64,000 bases of DNA from positions 2,484,001 through 2,548,000 of the forward strand of contig NZ_ACQA01000001.1 in assembly GCF_000182645.1 (NCBI RefSeq), in the 5' to 3' direction. The notes under the pieces were generated by a model. The model saw only the letters and a list, made by a program, of their open reading frames with translations. It searched no databases and was not told the DNA's origin. Source of the DNA: Brucella intermedia LMG 3301. GTDB taxonomy: Bacteria > Pseudomonadota > Alphaproteobacteria > Rhizobiales > Rhizobiaceae. This document shows, piece after piece, positions 40,149 to 53,224 of this stretch. Positions within the stretch are counted from its first letter, which is position 1; every line of letters starts with the position of its first letter. The translations under genes were made by a program, and so were the position numbers.

Positions 40149-41360
40149 ATGAACGATACGTGCGATTCTGCCCTGGCGGCGGAAGGGGTCCCTGCGTCCG
40201 CGCAAAAGGCGCGGGCAATCCCGCTCGTCGTCTATTGCCTCAGTCTCGGCGTTTTTGCGCTCACGACTTCCGAACTCATGATTTCGGGAATGCTGCCCTC
40301 CCTTCAGGTGGCGTTCGACCGTTCCATTGCCGATATCGGCAATCTCATCTCGCTTTACGCGCTGGGCATGATGATCGGCGGGCCGCTGGTAACAATATTG
40401 TTTCTGGCGCTGAAGATCGAGAACAAGCGCGGGCTCCTGCTTTTGCTGGTCTTTTATGCGGCCGCGCAAAGTGTAGCCGCTTCCACAAGCAGTTTTCAGG
40501 TTCTGCTGATCGCGCGTGTGCTGACCGGCATGGCTGCGGCCACGAGCTTCGGGTTGATGCTTGCCATCACGGCGCAGCTTGTCGGACCGGAACTGCGCGG
40601 GCGCGCGTCCTCGCTCGTCTTCGCAGGCCTCATGCTTTGCACCGTCTTAGGCGTCCCCATCGCAACGGCAATCACCAATGCGTTCGGCTGGAGGGCGAGC
40701 TTCTGGGCCATTGTTGTTCTGATCCTCGTCTGTGCGCTCGTCATTGCAATCAAGATCGAATCTTCGCCCGATGCGCCGCAGGCCGATCTGCGCTCCGAAC
40801 TGAAGGAAATGCGCAAGCCGAAACTCTGGGCCGCCTACGCCACAAGCGCGCTGGTCATCGGCTCTTCCTTCGCCGTCTACAGCTATCTGTCGCCGATCAC
40901 GGTGCAGCTTGCAGGTTTCTCGGCCATGCAGGTGCCATTGCTGCTTGCCGTTTATGGCGGCGCCAATATCGTCGGCAATTATGTCACCGGGCGCTTTGCG
41001 GATCGCCACACGATCCCGACCATCGCCATCGGCCTCGTTCTGATGCTGTCTGCGATGCTGATTTTTGCGCTTTTCGCAGAATTGAAGCCTGCTGCAATTC
41101 TCGCCATCGTGATGATCGGCCTGACGGGCATTGCGCTCAACCCCGCCTTCATTGCGCGGGTGATGCGGATCGCTCATCCCGGAGCGCTGGTGAACGCGAT
41201 GCATGCATCGGTCATCAATATCGGTCTGGGGCTCGGGCCGTGGATCGGCGGACAGGCGATGGAGGCCGGCTATGGCCTGCATGCGCCGCTATGGGTGGGC
41301 TTCGCCATGACGCTGGGCGGTCTTCTGACGCTCGCTCCACCAGCCTTGCGCCGGATGTAA
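40149..41360 (+). CDS. MFS transporter (drug:H+ antiporter-1 type)
   Basis: 403 residues, 12 predicted membrane segments. The early LTTSELMISGMLP and LYALGMMIGGPL match the AraJ/YdhP-like group. The loop after helix 6 is LRSELKEMRKPK. Likely an efflux pump controlled by the divergent TetR. Substrate unknown. Confidence 0.88.
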   Translation: MNDTCDSALAAEGVPASAQKARAIPLVVYCLSLGVFALTTSELMISGMLPSLQVAFDRSIADIGNLISLYALGMMIGGPLVTILFLALKIENKRGLLLLLVFYAAAQSVAASTSSFQVLLIARVLTGMAAATSFGLMLAITAQLVGPELRGRASSLVFAGLMLCTVLGVPIATAITNAFGWRASFWAIVVLILVCALVIAIKIESSPDAPQADLRSELKEMRKPKLWAAYATSALVIGSSFAVYSYLSPITVQLAGFSAMQVPLLLAVYGGANIVGNYVTGRFADRHTIPTIAIGLVLMLSAMLIFALFAELKPAAILAIVMIGLTGIALNPAFIARVMRIAHPGALVNAMHASVINIGLGLGPWIGGQAMEAGYGLHAPLWVGFAMTLGGLLTLAPPALRRM

Positions 41361-41365
41361 AAAGG

Positions 41366-41393
41366 AAGGGAGCCCGTGAGGCTCCCTTTTTGT
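41366..41393. terminator. Bidirectional terminator between the MFS gene and the aldo-keto reductase
   Basis: Nine-bp stem (41366-41374 and 41380-41388) with loop CGTGA; T tract on the plus side and a TC-rich, then T, tract on the minus side. Confidence 0.85.
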
Positions 41394-41406
41394 TTGGGGC
41401 ATCCAA

Positions 41407-42489
<1,083 letters not shown>

Positions 42490-42569
42490 TCATGCCGTGA
42501 ACCATAAAACAGGGCGATCAGTTCGATAATGCCGATTTATTTTCACGGGTTGTTCTGTAATTTATAACA

Positions 42570-43472
42570 ATGAATCGAAGCCAACTGTCACAGCTTGCCG
42601 TTCTTGCCGCTGTTGCCGCGCATGGAAGTTTTCGGGGCGCGGCGCGGGAACTGGCGATTGCCCCCCCTGCCGTCAGCCATGCGGTGGCTACGCTGGAGGA
42701 CAGTTTGGGGGTGCGCCTTCTGGCGCGCACGACGCGCAGCGTCGCGCCAACGGAGGCGGGCCGCCGGCTTCTGAAGCGGCTTGCGCCCGCGCTGGCGGAA
42801 ATCGATCAGGCGCTGGGCGCGGCGCTGGAGACAAAGGACCGCCCTGCGGGGATCCTGCGCATTTCCGCCCCGCTCGTCGCCACGCAGCTGATGCTTGCGC
42901 CTCGCCTTGGTGAATTCGTCCGGCACTATCCCGACATCACTCTGGACCTGCGCATTGACAACGCCTTCACCGATATCGTCGCTGCCGGTTTCGATGCGGG
43001 TGTGCGGCTTGGCGAAAATCTGGAAGCCGACATGATCGCGGTGCGGCTCGGCGGCCCGCAGCGCGGCGCCGTGGTGGGATCGCCAGCCTATTTCGAAGCC
43101 CGTCCGGCCCCTTCGCATCCGCGCGATCTGGCGCAGCACCGCTGTTTGCGTCAGCGCTTTCCGGGAGGGCGGCTCTATCGCTGGGAGTTCGAGAAGAACG
43201 GCCAGATCGTGGAAATCGGCGTCGAAGGGCCGCTGATCGCCAACGACAACGGCATCCTGCTCGAGGCGGCGCTCGCCGGCGCGGGTTTGGTCTGGTTGTT
43301 CGAGGATTATACGCGGGATTTTCTGGCCGAGGGTCGGCTGGTCCGGGTTCTGGAAGACTGGTGTGCGCCCTTCGAGGGGTTCCACCTTTATTATCCAAGC
43401 CGCCGCCAGATGCGCCCGGCATTGCGCGCATTCATCGACTTTTATCGTCATGGAACAGGAACCGACAGATGA
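42570..43472 (+). CDS. LysR-family transcriptional regulator
   Basis: 300 residues. N-terminal winged helix (about 1-60: VAAHGSFRGAARELAIAPPA, VSHAVATLEDSLGVRLLART), then an effector domain starting at GILRISAPL. The group resembles regulators of divergent reductases. The intergenic region to the aldo-keto reductase (42388-42569) holds an AT-rich stretch just before the start. Its stop overlaps the next gene (ATGA). Confidence 0.92.
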   Translation: MNRSQLSQLAVLAAVAAHGSFRGAARELAIAPPAVSHAVATLEDSLGVRLLARTTRSVAPTEAGRRLLKRLAPALAEIDQALGAALETKDRPAGILRISAPLVATQLMLAPRLGEFVRHYPDITLDLRIDNAFTDIVAAGFDAGVRLGENLEADMIAVRLGGPQRGAVVGSPAYFEARPAPSHPRDLAQHRCLRQRFPGGRLYRWEFEKNGQIVEIGVEGPLIANDNGILLEAALAGAGLVWLFEDYTRDFLAEGRLVRVLEDWCAPFEGFHLYYPSRRQMRPALRAFIDFYRHGTGTDR

Positions 43473-44116
43473 ACACGCTGCCGGAGCATTTGCGCTACGC
43501 TGGTCTCTCGCCTTCACAGCAGCGGAATGTCTTTTCGCACATGGTGCTGGAAAATCCGATGCTGGCGGACGCGCTGCATCGGCTGCGAGACCTGGGCGGA
43601 AAGGCGTCCGGGTCCTGGCTCGTTTCGGGCGCGCTTTACAACACCATCTGGAACCGGCTGACCGGACGGCCCAACCTGCATGGAATCAAGGATCTCGACA
43701 TCATCTATTTCGACGACAGCGACCTTTCCTGGGAAGCGGAGGATGCGGTTATCGCGCGGGGCGCCGAGGTCTTTCGCGATTTTCCGCTTCCCGTCGAGAT
43801 GCGCAATCAGGCACGGGTGCATCTGTGGTTCGAAAAGCGGTTCGGACAGCCTTATCCGCCGCTTCGTTCCGCGACCGAATCCATAGAGCGTTATTCGACG
43901 ATCGCCCATTGCGTAGGCGCGCGGCTGGCCAAAGACGGCGAGACGGGGGATCATGGGCTCATCATCCACGCTCCTTTCGGTCTCGACGATATTTTTTCGT
44001 TTCGCATTCGGCCCAATCGTGCCATCGATAACCGCGAAACGCATGAAATCAAGGCGGCCCGCGCGCTGCAATTCTGGCCGGAACTGACCGTTCAGGGCTG
44101 GGACGCGCCGGAATGA
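43469..44116 (+). CDS. Nucleotidyltransferase-family protein (DUF925-like)
   Basis: 215 residues. The nucleotidyltransferase signature is SWLVSGALYNTIWNRLTG followed by GIKDLDIIYFDDSDLSWEAED, with the DxD metal pair in DLDIIYFDD. The group is annotated as nucleotidyltransferase without known substrate. Translation is coupled to LysR by a four-base overlap; a longer frame upstream lies inside LysR. Confidence 0.85.
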   Translation: MNTLPEHLRYAGLSPSQQRNVFSHMVLENPMLADALHRLRDLGGKASGSWLVSGALYNTIWNRLTGRPNLHGIKDLDIIYFDDSDLSWEAEDAVIARGAEVFRDFPLPVEMRNQARVHLWFEKRFGQPYPPLRSATESIERYSTIAHCVGARLAKDGETGDHGLIIHAPFGLDDIFSFRIRPNRAIDNRETHEIKAARALQFWPELTVQGWDAPE

Positions 44117-44139
44117 ATTCATAAGAACGAGGGAATTGC

Positions 44140-45132
44140 ATGTTTCGTTGGGGTATTCTTTCCACCGCCAGGATCGGTGTCACGCAGGTGATTCCCGCGC
44201 TTTGCGCGTCCGAAAATGGCGTCGTTCATGCCATCGCAAGCCGTGATCAGTCACGTGCCCGATCGGTTGCCGACCGCTTTGGTGCGCCGCTGGCATTCGG
44301 TTCCTATGAGGAGCTCCTCGCAAGCGACGCCGTCGACGGCGTCTATATTCCGCTGCCCACTTCGCAGCATATCGAATGGAGCCGCAAGGCAGCCGAAGCG
44401 GGCAAGCATGTCCTGTGCGAAAAGCCGATCGCGCTCAGGGCCGACGATATCGACCAGCTCATCGCGGCCCGGGACAGGCATCAGGTCACGATAGCCGAAG
44501 CCTTCATGGTCTATTACCATCCCCAGTGGATCAAGCTGCGCGAACTTTTGGCCGAAGGCGCCATCGGCAGGCTCCGCCATGTGCAGGGTGTCTTTTCCTA
44601 TTTCAACGTCGATCCGGACAATATGCGCAACCAGCCTGAACTGGGCGGCGGTGCTCTGCCGGATATCGGCGTCTATCCGACCGTCGTGACCCGTATGGTC
44701 ACTGGTCAGGAACCGCTGTCGGTCCAAGCGTCGGTGGAATATGATCCCGCCTTCGGCACCGACCGCTATGCTAATGTTTCGGCCCGTTTCGACGGCTTCG
44801 ATCTGACCTTCTACGTCGCGACGCAGCTTGCAGGACGCCAGACAATGGTTTTCCATGGCGACAAGGGTTTCATCGAAGTCTATGCACCGTTCAATACCGG
44901 TAAATATGGCCACGGCAGCGTCGCGCTTTTCGATGCCGGACACACGCGAGCGAGCGAATGGTCGTTCGGTGATGCCAATCATTACCAGCTTCAGGCCGAA
45001 AGCTTTGTGCGGGCCGCACGCGGCGACAGGGATGCGCGGCTGTTCTCGCTCGAAAATTCCAGGGCGAACCAGAAATTCATCGATGCGATCTATCGTGCGG
45101 GCAAAACCGGCGGGAGCGAGACAGTCCGTTGA
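44140..45132 (+). CDS. Gfo/Idh/MocA-family oxidoreductase
   Basis: 330 residues. NAD(P)-binding N-terminus GILSTARIG, the EKPIAL motif around residue 95, and a C-terminal alpha/beta domain with GGGALPDIGVYP. The family oxidises or reduces sugars and related polyols; which one cannot be said. It starts 23 bases after the nucleotidyltransferase and may share a transcript with LysR. Confidence 0.9.
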   Translation: MFRWGILSTARIGVTQVIPALCASENGVVHAIASRDQSRARSVADRFGAPLAFGSYEELLASDAVDGVYIPLPTSQHIEWSRKAAEAGKHVLCEKPIALRADDIDQLIAARDRHQVTIAEAFMVYYHPQWIKLRELLAEGAIGRLRHVQGVFSYFNVDPDNMRNQPELGGGALPDIGVYPTVVTRMVTGQEPLSVQASVEYDPAFGTDRYANVSARFDGFDLTFYVATQLAGRQTMVFHGDKGFIEVYAPFNTGKYGHGSVALFDAGHTRASEWSFGDANHYQLQAESFVRAARGDRDARLFSLENSRANQKFIDAIYRAGKTGGSETVR

Positions 45133-45182
45133 TCCTGTAAGGAATATCGGGCAAGGAATCTGTCTTTGTCCGGTTCTTGTGA

Positions 45183-45214
45183 CTTGCAGTGAAAAACCGC
45201 GTTTCTTATATACG
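45183..45214 (+). promoter_or_regulatory. Sigma-32 heat-shock promoter of dnaK
   Basis: CTTG (45183-45186), 18 bases, then CTTATATACG (45205-45214). This fits the alphaproteobacterial heat-shock consensus CTTG-N17/18-CYTATNTNNG known from Agrobacterium. It lies about 145 bases before dnaK. A leader stem (AACCGCC at 45301-45307 with its complement at 45332-45338) sits just before the ribosome site. Confidence 0.8.
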
Positions 45215-45356
45215 CCTCGCACAGGGCATTGATGTGCGTCTGGAAACCGGAACCGGTATCCGGATATGCATCGTGAAAAGAGCATTGTGAAACCGATAGG
45301 AACCGCCCATGGAACGCTCGGTAGAGGTCTTGGCGGTTTGCTGAATGGAGAGAAAT

Positions 45357-47267
<1,911 letters not shown>

Positions 47268-47286
47268 TTTCAGGCTTAATACGCTC

Positions 47287-47313
47287 AAGCCCGGGGTTTG
47301 CCCCGGGCTTTTG
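47287..47313 (+). terminator. Terminator between dnaK and dnaJ
   Basis: Ten-bp stem (47287-47296 and 47301-47310) with loop TTTG followed by TTTT. It should reduce read-through from dnaK into dnaJ. Confidence 0.85.
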
Positions 47314-47671
47314 CCAATTTTCGAGATGTTCATATTCGCAGGTTTTGTATAAGTCCTGCATGCTGGCCGGTGTCGGTGGAATACCGATGGAAATATCGGG
47401 CAAAGCCTCCATTTGAAAAATCGCTCTGGCCTGCATACATCTTGAAAAGCACGAGACGGTTTCGGGCAAAGTGGGTGTTGATACTGAAACCCGGAGTGCT
47501 CCTCCGACATATGGGTCGGGAAAGGCACTTCGATTGATGAACAATTGGAAACGCTGGCCCCTGACAAGTGTTGAACGCTTCGGGGCGTGTCGCACGAATC
47601 TGGGGACCGGTTTCGGGATACGATGTCCGTGAAAACAAAAGGCGCGTTCCTGTCGCCGGGATAACGAACTG
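47314..47671. other. dnaK-dnaJ intergenic region
   Basis: About 360 bases without a supported gene. It contains CTTGAAAAGC near 47450 but no clear partner box, and ACCGGTTTCGGGATA near 47606, which resembles one half of the palindromic elements described at 381 and 28256. A separate dnaJ promoter is likely here but I could not fix it. Confidence 0.4.
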
Positions 47672-48805
47672 ATGAAGATCGACTACTACGAAGCTCTGGG
47701 TGTTGAAAGAACAGCAGACGACAAGACGCTGAAGACAGCCTTTCGCAAACTCGCCATGGAATATCATCCGGATCGCAATCCGGATAATCCGGAAGCTGAA
47801 CGCAAGTTCAAGGAAATCGGCGAGGCTTACGAAACGCTGAAGGACCCGCAGAAGCGTGCCGCATATGACCGGTTTGGCCATGCAGCCTTTGAAAATGGCG
47901 GCATGGGCGGCGGTTTCGGCAACGGTTTTGCCGGCGGTGGCGGCTTTGCCGATATCTTTGAGGACATTTTTGGCGAGATGATGGGTGGCGGTCGTCGTCG
48001 CTCCAATGGCGGACGCGAACGCGGCGCCGATCTTCGCTACAATATGGAAGTGACGCTGGAAGAAGCCTATGCGGGCAAGACCGCGCAGATTCGCGTTCCG
48101 ACGTCCATCACCTGTGACGAGTGTTCCGGTTCCGGCGCGAAGGCCGGTTCACAACCGACCACCTGTACCATGTGTTCGGGTTCGGGGCGTGTCCGCGCTG
48201 CCCAGGGCTTTTTCTCGGTCGAGCGCACCTGTCCGACCTGTAACGGTCGCGGGCAGATCATCAAGGACCCGTGCGGCAAGTGCCACGGCCAGGGCCGCGT
48301 CACACAGGAACGTTCGCTGTCGGTCAATATTCCGGCAGGCATCGAGGACGGCACGCGTATCCGTTTGGCCGGTGAAGGCGAAGCTGGAATGCGCGGCGGC
48401 CCGTCGGGCGATCTCTACATTTTCCTTTCAGTCAAGCCGCATGAGTTTTTCCAGCGCGACGGCTCGGACCTCTATTGCAAGGTGCCGATCTCAATGACGA
48501 CGGCAGCGCTCGGCGGCCAGTTCGAAGTGTCGACGCTCGACGGCACCCAGACGCGGGTCAAGGTTCCGGAAGGCACGCAGAACGGCAAGCAGTTCCGCCT
48601 CAAGGGCAAGGGCATGCCGGTCCTGCGGCAGGCAGCAGTCGGCGATCTTTATATACAGATCGACATCGAGACGCCGCAGAACCTGTCCAAGCGTCAGCGC
48701 GAACTGCTCGAAGAGTTCGAAAAACTTTCCTCGCAGGAGAATAGCCCGAAATCAGCCGGGTTCTTCTCAAGGATGAAAGAATTCTTCGAAGGTATCGGAG
48801 AATAG
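47672..48805 (+). CDS. dnaJ: Chaperone DnaJ (Hsp40)
   Basis: 377 residues, type I J-protein. J domain (1-70) with HPD at 32-34, Gly/Phe-rich linker ([17 protein letters not shown]), four zinc-finger repeats ([32 protein letters not shown]), and C-terminal peptide-binding domains. It stimulates DnaK's ATPase. Separated from dnaK by about 400 bases and a terminator. Confidence 0.97.
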   Translation: MKIDYYEALGVERTADDKTLKTAFRKLAMEYHPDRNPDNPEAERKFKEIGEAYETLKDPQKRAAYDRFGHAAFENGGMGGGFGNGFAGGGGFADIFEDIFGEMMGGGRRRSNGGRERGADLRYNMEVTLEEAYAGKTAQIRVPTSITCDECSGSGAKAGSQPTTCTMCSGSGRVRAAQGFFSVERTCPTCNGRGQIIKDPCGKCHGQGRVTQERSLSVNIPAGIEDGTRIRLAGEGEAGMRGGPSGDLYIFLSVKPHEFFQRDGSDLYCKVPISMTTAALGGQFEVSTLDGTQTRVKVPEGTQNGKQFRLKGKGMPVLRQAAVGDLYIQIDIETPQNLSKRQRELLEEFEKLSSQENSPKSAGFFSRMKEFFEGIGE

Positions 48806-48809
48806 AAAT

Positions 48810-48834
48810 GGGAGCCTTTCGGCTCCCTTTTTTG
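48810..48834 (+). terminator. Terminator after dnaJ
   Basis: Seven-bp stem GGGAGCC / GGCTCCC (48810-48816 and 48821-48827) with a four-base loop and a run of T. Confidence 0.88.
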
Positions 48835-48914
48835 TTCTTTTCCTTATTCACGCCTTGCTTAGGGAATTCAAAGCGGCATAAACTTGTCCAATAACGACAA
48901 TGGGAGCAGCGAGA

Positions 48915-49514
48915 ATGGCAGGACAGCTCGGCAGGAAACTGGCCGCTAAGTTCGATGAGGAAATTCGTTTTTTCAAGGGATGGATAGACGGGCCGAAAGC
49001 CGTCGGCGCCATCCTGCCCACGAGTTCCGTTACCGCGCGCCGCATGGCGAGCGTCATCGACACCGGTTCCGGCCTTCCGGTTCTTGAACTTGGACCCGGT
49101 ACGGGCGTCATCACCAAGGCGATCCTGAAACAGGGCGTGAAACCTGCCGACCTTTATTCCATCGAATATTCGCAGGACTTCGTGGATCACCTGAATACGA
49201 TCTTTCCGGAGGTCAACATCATTCAGGGTGACGCATTCGATCTCGACAGCGCGCTGGGCGAGAAGAAGGACCAGAAATTCGACTGCATCATTTCTGCCGT
49301 GCCGATGCTCAATTTCCCGATGGACCGGCGCATCCAGCTCGTTGAAAGCCTGCTTTCGCGCATTCCGCGCGGACGGCCCCTGATGCAGATCACCTATGGT
49401 CCCTTGCCGCCGGTTCCCGCCGGCCGCGGCAATTATACCGTTCAGCACTATGATTTCGTGGTGCGGAACGTGCCGCCGGCGCAGCTCTGGGTTTATCGCA
49501 GCCCACTGGTGTAA
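48915..49514 (+). CDS. pmtA: Phosphatidylethanolamine N-methyltransferase, rhizobial type
   Basis: 199 residues, class I methyltransferase that converts phosphatidylethanolamine to phosphatidylcholine, a major membrane lipid in Brucella and rhizobia. S-adenosylmethionine motif VLELGPGTGVITKAIL; the N-terminal FDEEIRFFKGWIDGPKAVGA and LPTSSVTARRM are typical of the Sinorhizobium/Agrobacterium PmtA type. An ATG at 48900 is an alternative start; the chosen one has GGGAG nearby. Confidence 0.88.
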   Translation: MAGQLGRKLAAKFDEEIRFFKGWIDGPKAVGAILPTSSVTARRMASVIDTGSGLPVLELGPGTGVITKAILKQGVKPADLYSIEYSQDFVDHLNTIFPEVNIIQGDAFDLDSALGEKKDQKFDCIISAVPMLNFPMDRRIQLVESLLSRIPRGRPLMQITYGPLPPVPAGRGNYTVQHYDFVVRNVPPAQLWVYRSPLV

Positions 49515-49531
49515 ATTCTCGCGAGGCTTTC

Positions 49532-50110
49532 ATGACTGCACGTATTCTCGTCTTCGCGGGTTCGGTTCGCATCGGCGCTTTTTCCGGACATATGGCTGAT
49601 GCAGCCGAAAAGGAGTTGCGGATGCAGGGGGCTGAGGTCACGCGCATCACGCTCGCCGACTATCCGCTGCCGATCATGGACCAGAACCTGGAAAAGGAAC
49701 ATGGCGTTCCCGAGAACGCGATGAGGCTCGGTCGTCTGTTTGCCCAGCATGACGGGCTGATGATCTGTTCGCCGGAATATAACGCCTCGATCCCGCCGCT
49801 TCTGAAAAACACCATCGATTGGGTCAGCCGCATCTCGAAGGATGGCGACCAACCATTCAGGCCTTATGCCGGTCTGACGGTCGGTCTCTGTTCGAGTTCC
49901 GATGGCGTGTTTGCGGGAATGCGGGGGCTTTATCACCTGCGCGCCGTGCTGATGAATGTCGGAGTGCAGATCGTCACGGAGCAATGCTCCGTCGGTCATG
50001 CATCCATGGCGTTCAATGAGGATGGAACGCTGAAAGAAGAGCGCAGCGCCAGGATGCTTTCTGCTGTCTGCCGCAGCCTCATCACGCGGGTGGCAGAAGC
50101 AAAAAGCTGA
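49532..50110 (+). CDS. NADPH-dependent FMN reductase-like flavoprotein
   Basis: 192 residues of the flavodoxin-like fold. FMN phosphate loop FAGSVRIGAFSGHM and isoalloxazine-binding SPEYNASIPPLLKNTIDW. Members reduce quinones, azo dyes, chromate or flavins; the physiological role here is open. It follows pmtA by 17 bases. Confidence 0.88.
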   Translation: MTARILVFAGSVRIGAFSGHMADAAEKELRMQGAEVTRITLADYPLPIMDQNLEKEHGVPENAMRLGRLFAQHDGLMICSPEYNASIPPLLKNTIDWVSRISKDGDQPFRPYAGLTVGLCSSSDGVFAGMRGLYHLRAVLMNVGVQIVTEQCSVGHASMAFNEDGTLKEERSARMLSAVCRSLITRVAEAKS

Positions 50111-50173
50111 TTCCATCTCTTTCGCAATGGGTCCTGTTGTGCGAAGAGAGTAAAAATCACCACGGAGACTCTC

Positions 50174-50875
50174 ATGACGACGACAGATTTGCGCGATCAG
50201 CTGATCGTGGGCCTTGACGTGCCGACTATTACTGAGGCGGAGAAGGTAGTCGAAGAGTTGGGAGACGCCGTTTCCTTCTACAAGATCGGCTACCAGCTCG
50301 TATTCGCGGGCGGTCTCGATTTCGCAAAAAGCCTTGTCGCGGCGAAGAAAAAAGTCTTCCTCGACATGAAGCTCCTCGATATCGACAATACCATTGCGAA
50401 GGGCGTCGAAAATGTCGCGAAAATGGGCGTTTCCATGCTCACGCTTCATGCCTACCCGAAAGCGATGCGGGCAGCAGTGGAAGCCGCAAGGGGATCGAAC
50501 CTTTGCCTCCTGGGCGTTACGGTTCTGACCTCAATGGACAATGCGGATCTGCGGGAAGCCGGATATTCCGACGATGCGGAAACGCTGGTGCTGAAGCGGG
50601 CCCGTCAGGCGCGCGAGGCGGGCATGGGCGGCATCGTCGCTTCTGCCGTGGAGGCTGCAGCCATCCGTCAGGCGGTCGGCCCGGACATGGCCGTCGTCAC
50701 GCCGGGCATTCGTCCAGCCGGTTCGGAAAAGGGCGACCAGAAACGGGTCATGACACCTGCCGACGCATTGAAAGCCGGAGCCAGCCATCTGGTCGTCGCA
50801 CGCCCGATTGTCGGCGCGGCTGATCGGAACGCGGCGGCCCTTGCCATTCTGGAAGAAATGCGCTCGGTTGCATGA
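50174..50875 (+). CDS. pyrF: Orotidine 5'-phosphate decarboxylase
   Basis: Last step of UMP synthesis. 233 residues. Catalytic D64, K66 and D69 in [12 protein letters not shown]; phosphate-binding loop with [16 protein letters not shown] and the closing [10 protein letters not shown] start with GGAG seven bases upstream. The DUF1330 gene follows after 22 bases. Confidence 0.96.
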   Translation: MTTTDLRDQLIVGLDVPTITEAEKVVEELGDAVSFYKIGYQLVFAGGLDFAKSLVAAKKKVFLDMKLLDIDNTIAKGVENVAKMGVSMLTLHAYPKAMRAAVEAARGSNLCLLGVTVLTSMDNADLREAGYSDDAETLVLKRARQAREAGMGGIVASAVEAAAIRQAVGPDMAVVTPGIRPAGSEKGDQKRVMTPADALKAGASHLVVARPIVGAADRNAAALAILEEMRSVA

Positions 50876-50897
50876 AAGAGTTACTGGAGGAGAGAGC

Positions 50898-51185
50898 ATG
50901 ACCAAAGCTTACTGGATTGCCCGCGTGGACGTCCGTGATCCCGAGCGATACAAGGACTATGTGTCGACGGCGAAACCGGCATTCGAGCGTTATGGGGCAA
51001 ATTTCATCGCACGCGGCGGCAAGGCTGAAGCCGTTGAAGGGCCGGGTCGCGCCCGCAATGTGATCATCGAATTCGAGACCATGCAGCACGCGCTCGATTG
51101 CTACAATTCTCCGGAATATCAGGCGGCGAAGGCGATCCGGCAGACAGTCGCCGACGGCGAGATCATCATCGTCGAAGGTGTTTAG
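50898..51185 (+). CDS. DUF1330 protein
   Basis: 95 residues, a ferredoxin-like dimeric alpha/beta-barrel family of unknown function. Typical stretches are YWIARVDVRDPERYKDYV, GARGGKAE-like ARGGKAEAVEG, VIIEFETMQHALDCYNS and PEYQAAKAIR. GGAGGAGAG precedes the start, and a longer frame upstream overlaps pyrF. Probably cotranscribed with pyrF. Confidence 0.9.
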   Translation: MTKAYWIARVDVRDPERYKDYVSTAKPAFERYGANFIARGGKAEAVEGPGRARNVIIEFETMQHALDCYNSPEYQAAKAIRQTVADGEIIIVEGV

Positions 51186-51188
51186 ATC

Positions 51189-51212
51189 AAAGGGCCCCAA
51201 GGGCCCTTTTTA
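51189..51212. terminator. Bidirectional terminator between the DUF1330 and SMP-30 genes
   Basis: Nine-bp arms AAAGGGCCC and GGGCCCTTT with loop CAA; T tract on the plus side, A/T-rich on the minus side. Confidence 0.85.
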
Positions 51213-51220
51213 TTTGCTAT

Positions 51221-52096
51221 TCAAAGCCGAACCGGCGGATCGTGCCGTCCGGCAACTGTGAGATCAAGCAGTAACACCTTTCCGGCATGGGGATCGGACC
51301 GGCGGGCCTCATCGTCCAGGCCTTCATGGGCGCTCGTCACGATCAGCGCCGTCGCATCCGGCCCGACGAAAGCTGGGCACGATGGCTGGCCCACAGGCAG
51401 TGGAACGGAGCGGATCAGGCGGCCTTGCGGTGAATAGGCATTGAGCGATCTGCCGCCCCAGCAGGCATTCCACAGCGTACCTTCGGCATCAACGACCGAG
51501 CCATCGACACCGCCCTCTTCGGTTCGGTGGTGGAAGACGCTTTTGTCGGATACCGGCAATCCGGTTTCGGGGTCCGCATCAACCCGCCAGATGATGTTGC
51601 GATCCGTATCGGCAAAATAGGCGATCTTTCCGTCAGGGGAAAAGCAGATCGAATTGGTGATCGTGATGCCGGAAAACAGCTTTTTCACCTGACCTTCGCG
51701 ATACCACCAGATGGAGCCTGCATCGGGTTCGGCTTTTTTGCCCATCGTGCCGATCCAGAACGATCCCGAAGGATGCACGCGCGCGTCGTTGGAGCGGGTG
51801 ACTTCATTGTCTGCTTCAAGCGGATGGTGAAGGGTGAGGCGCCCGTTGGCGCGCTCACGAATGAACAGGCCATGTTCGCTGACGATCAACTGCCGGTCGC
51901 GGTCGATCACGGCGAGAGCGCTCGCTTTCATGCCGAGCGCATGGACGTGGGTTTCGCCGCTGTCCCAGTTCTTCTCGATCAGTTTCTGGCCGAGAATGTC
52001 GAACCACCAGACATTTCCGCTCAAGGGATCATAGCCGGGGCCTTCGCCCAGTTCTGCTACATGGTCGGCAAACAGCGTAGTTCTAACAACGGTCAC
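51221..52096 (-). CDS. SMP-30/gluconolactonase-family protein
   Basis: 291 residues, six-bladed beta propeller. Metal ligands are likely the Glu in ELGEGPGYD, the Asn in RSNDARVHPSG and the Asp in EEGGVDGSVVDAEG. Members hydrolyse sugar lactones. GTG start with GGAGG seven bases upstream. Divergent from gshB, with a 189-bp gap holding both promoters. Confidence 0.9.
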   Translation of the reverse strand: MTVVRTTLFADHVAELGEGPGYDPLSGNVWWFDILGQKLIEKNWDSGETHVHALGMKASALAVIDRDRQLIVSEHGLFIRERANGRLTLHHPLEADNEVTRSNDARVHPSGSFWIGTMGKKAEPDAGSIWWYREGQVKKLFSGITITNSICFSPDGKIAYFADTDRNIIWRVDADPETGLPVSDKSVFHHRTEEGGVDGSVVDAEGTLWNACWGGRSLNAYSPQGRLIRSVPLPVGQPSCPAFVGPDATALIVTSAHEGLDDEARRSDPHAGKVLLLDLTVAGRHDPPVRL

Positions 52097-52285
52097 ATTT
52101 TCCTCCCGAAACGCCAGCAGCGATTTGCAGCTAAAGTGCCAGCATAGACAATGGATGAAAACTGATCCAGTTCAGCTTCACGCACTGAAAAGGCGCAAGC
52201 GAAGTCCGCGCGGATTGAGAGAAAGGACTATGTTGCCTGGTCATTCCGTTTTAGATTTCCCGCAACTTCGAATCGCGAGGAAATC

Positions 52286-53224
52286 ATGGCTCTCAAAGTC
52301 GCGGTCCAGATGGACCATATCAGCACGGTGAATATCGCGGGCGATACCACATTCGCCCTTTCGCTCGAGGCGCAGAAGCGCGGTCATGAGCTTTACCATT
52401 ATACGCCGGACCGGCTTTCGATGCGTGATGGCGTCGTTTCCGCCCGCCTCGAAAAGTTGGAAGTGCGCGACATCAAGGGCGATCACTATACGCTGGGCGA
52501 GCCAATCCGCCGCGACCTGTCGGAAATGGATGTGGTGCTTCTGCGTCAGGACCCGCCTTTCGACATGAACTATATCACCACCACTCATCTTCTGGAGCGG
52601 ATTCACCCGAAGACACTGGTGGTCAACGACCCGGCATGGGTGCGCAACAGTCCCGAAAAAATCTTCGTGACGGAGTTTCCCGACCTCATGCCGGAAACGC
52701 TGATCACCAAGGACCCGCAGGAAGTCATGGATTTCCGTCGCGAGTTCGGCGACATCATCTTGAAGCCGCTTTACGGTAATGGCGGTGCTGGCGTGTTCCA
52801 TCTGGCCGATGGCGATCGCAACCTGACCTCGCTTCTGGAAATGTTCGGTCAGCTGTTCAAGGAGCCCTTCATTGCGCAGCGCTATCTGAAGGACGTGCGT
52901 GCTGGCGACAAGCGCATTATCCTGATCGATGGTGAACCGGTCGGCGCAATCAATCGCGTGCCGTCGGAAACCGATGCCCGTTCCAACATGCATGTCGGCG
53001 GGCGTGCCGAACAGAGCAAGTTGACGCCGCGTGAACGCGAGATCTGCGAGCGCATTGGCCCATCGCTGAAAGAGCGCGGCTTCATTCTGGTCGGCATCGA
53101 TGTGATCGGCGACTACATGACCGAGATCAACGTCACCTCGCCAACCGGCATCCGCGAAATCCAGCGTTTCGACGGAACCAACATTGCGGCCTTGTTCTGG
53201 GATGCGGTGGAAGCCAAGCGGTAG
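52286..53224 (+). CDS. gshB: Glutathione synthetase
   Basis: 312 residues, ATP-grasp ligase joining glycine to gamma-glutamylcysteine. Features: an N-terminal substrate domain ([19 protein letters not shown]), the ATP-grasp [31 protein letters not shown] and [21 protein letters not shown] [17 protein letters not shown]. Length normal. Confidence 0.96.
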   Translation: MALKVAVQMDHISTVNIAGDTTFALSLEAQKRGHELYHYTPDRLSMRDGVVSARLEKLEVRDIKGDHYTLGEPIRRDLSEMDVVLLRQDPPFDMNYITTTHLLERIHPKTLVVNDPAWVRNSPEKIFVTEFPDLMPETLITKDPQEVMDFRREFGDIILKPLYGNGGAGVFHLADGDRNLTSLLEMFGQLFKEPFIAQRYLKDVRAGDKRIILIDGEPVGAINRVPSETDARSNMHVGGRAEQSKLTPREREICERIGPSLKERGFILVGIDVIGDYMTEINVTSPTGIREIQRFDGTNIAALFWDAVEAKR

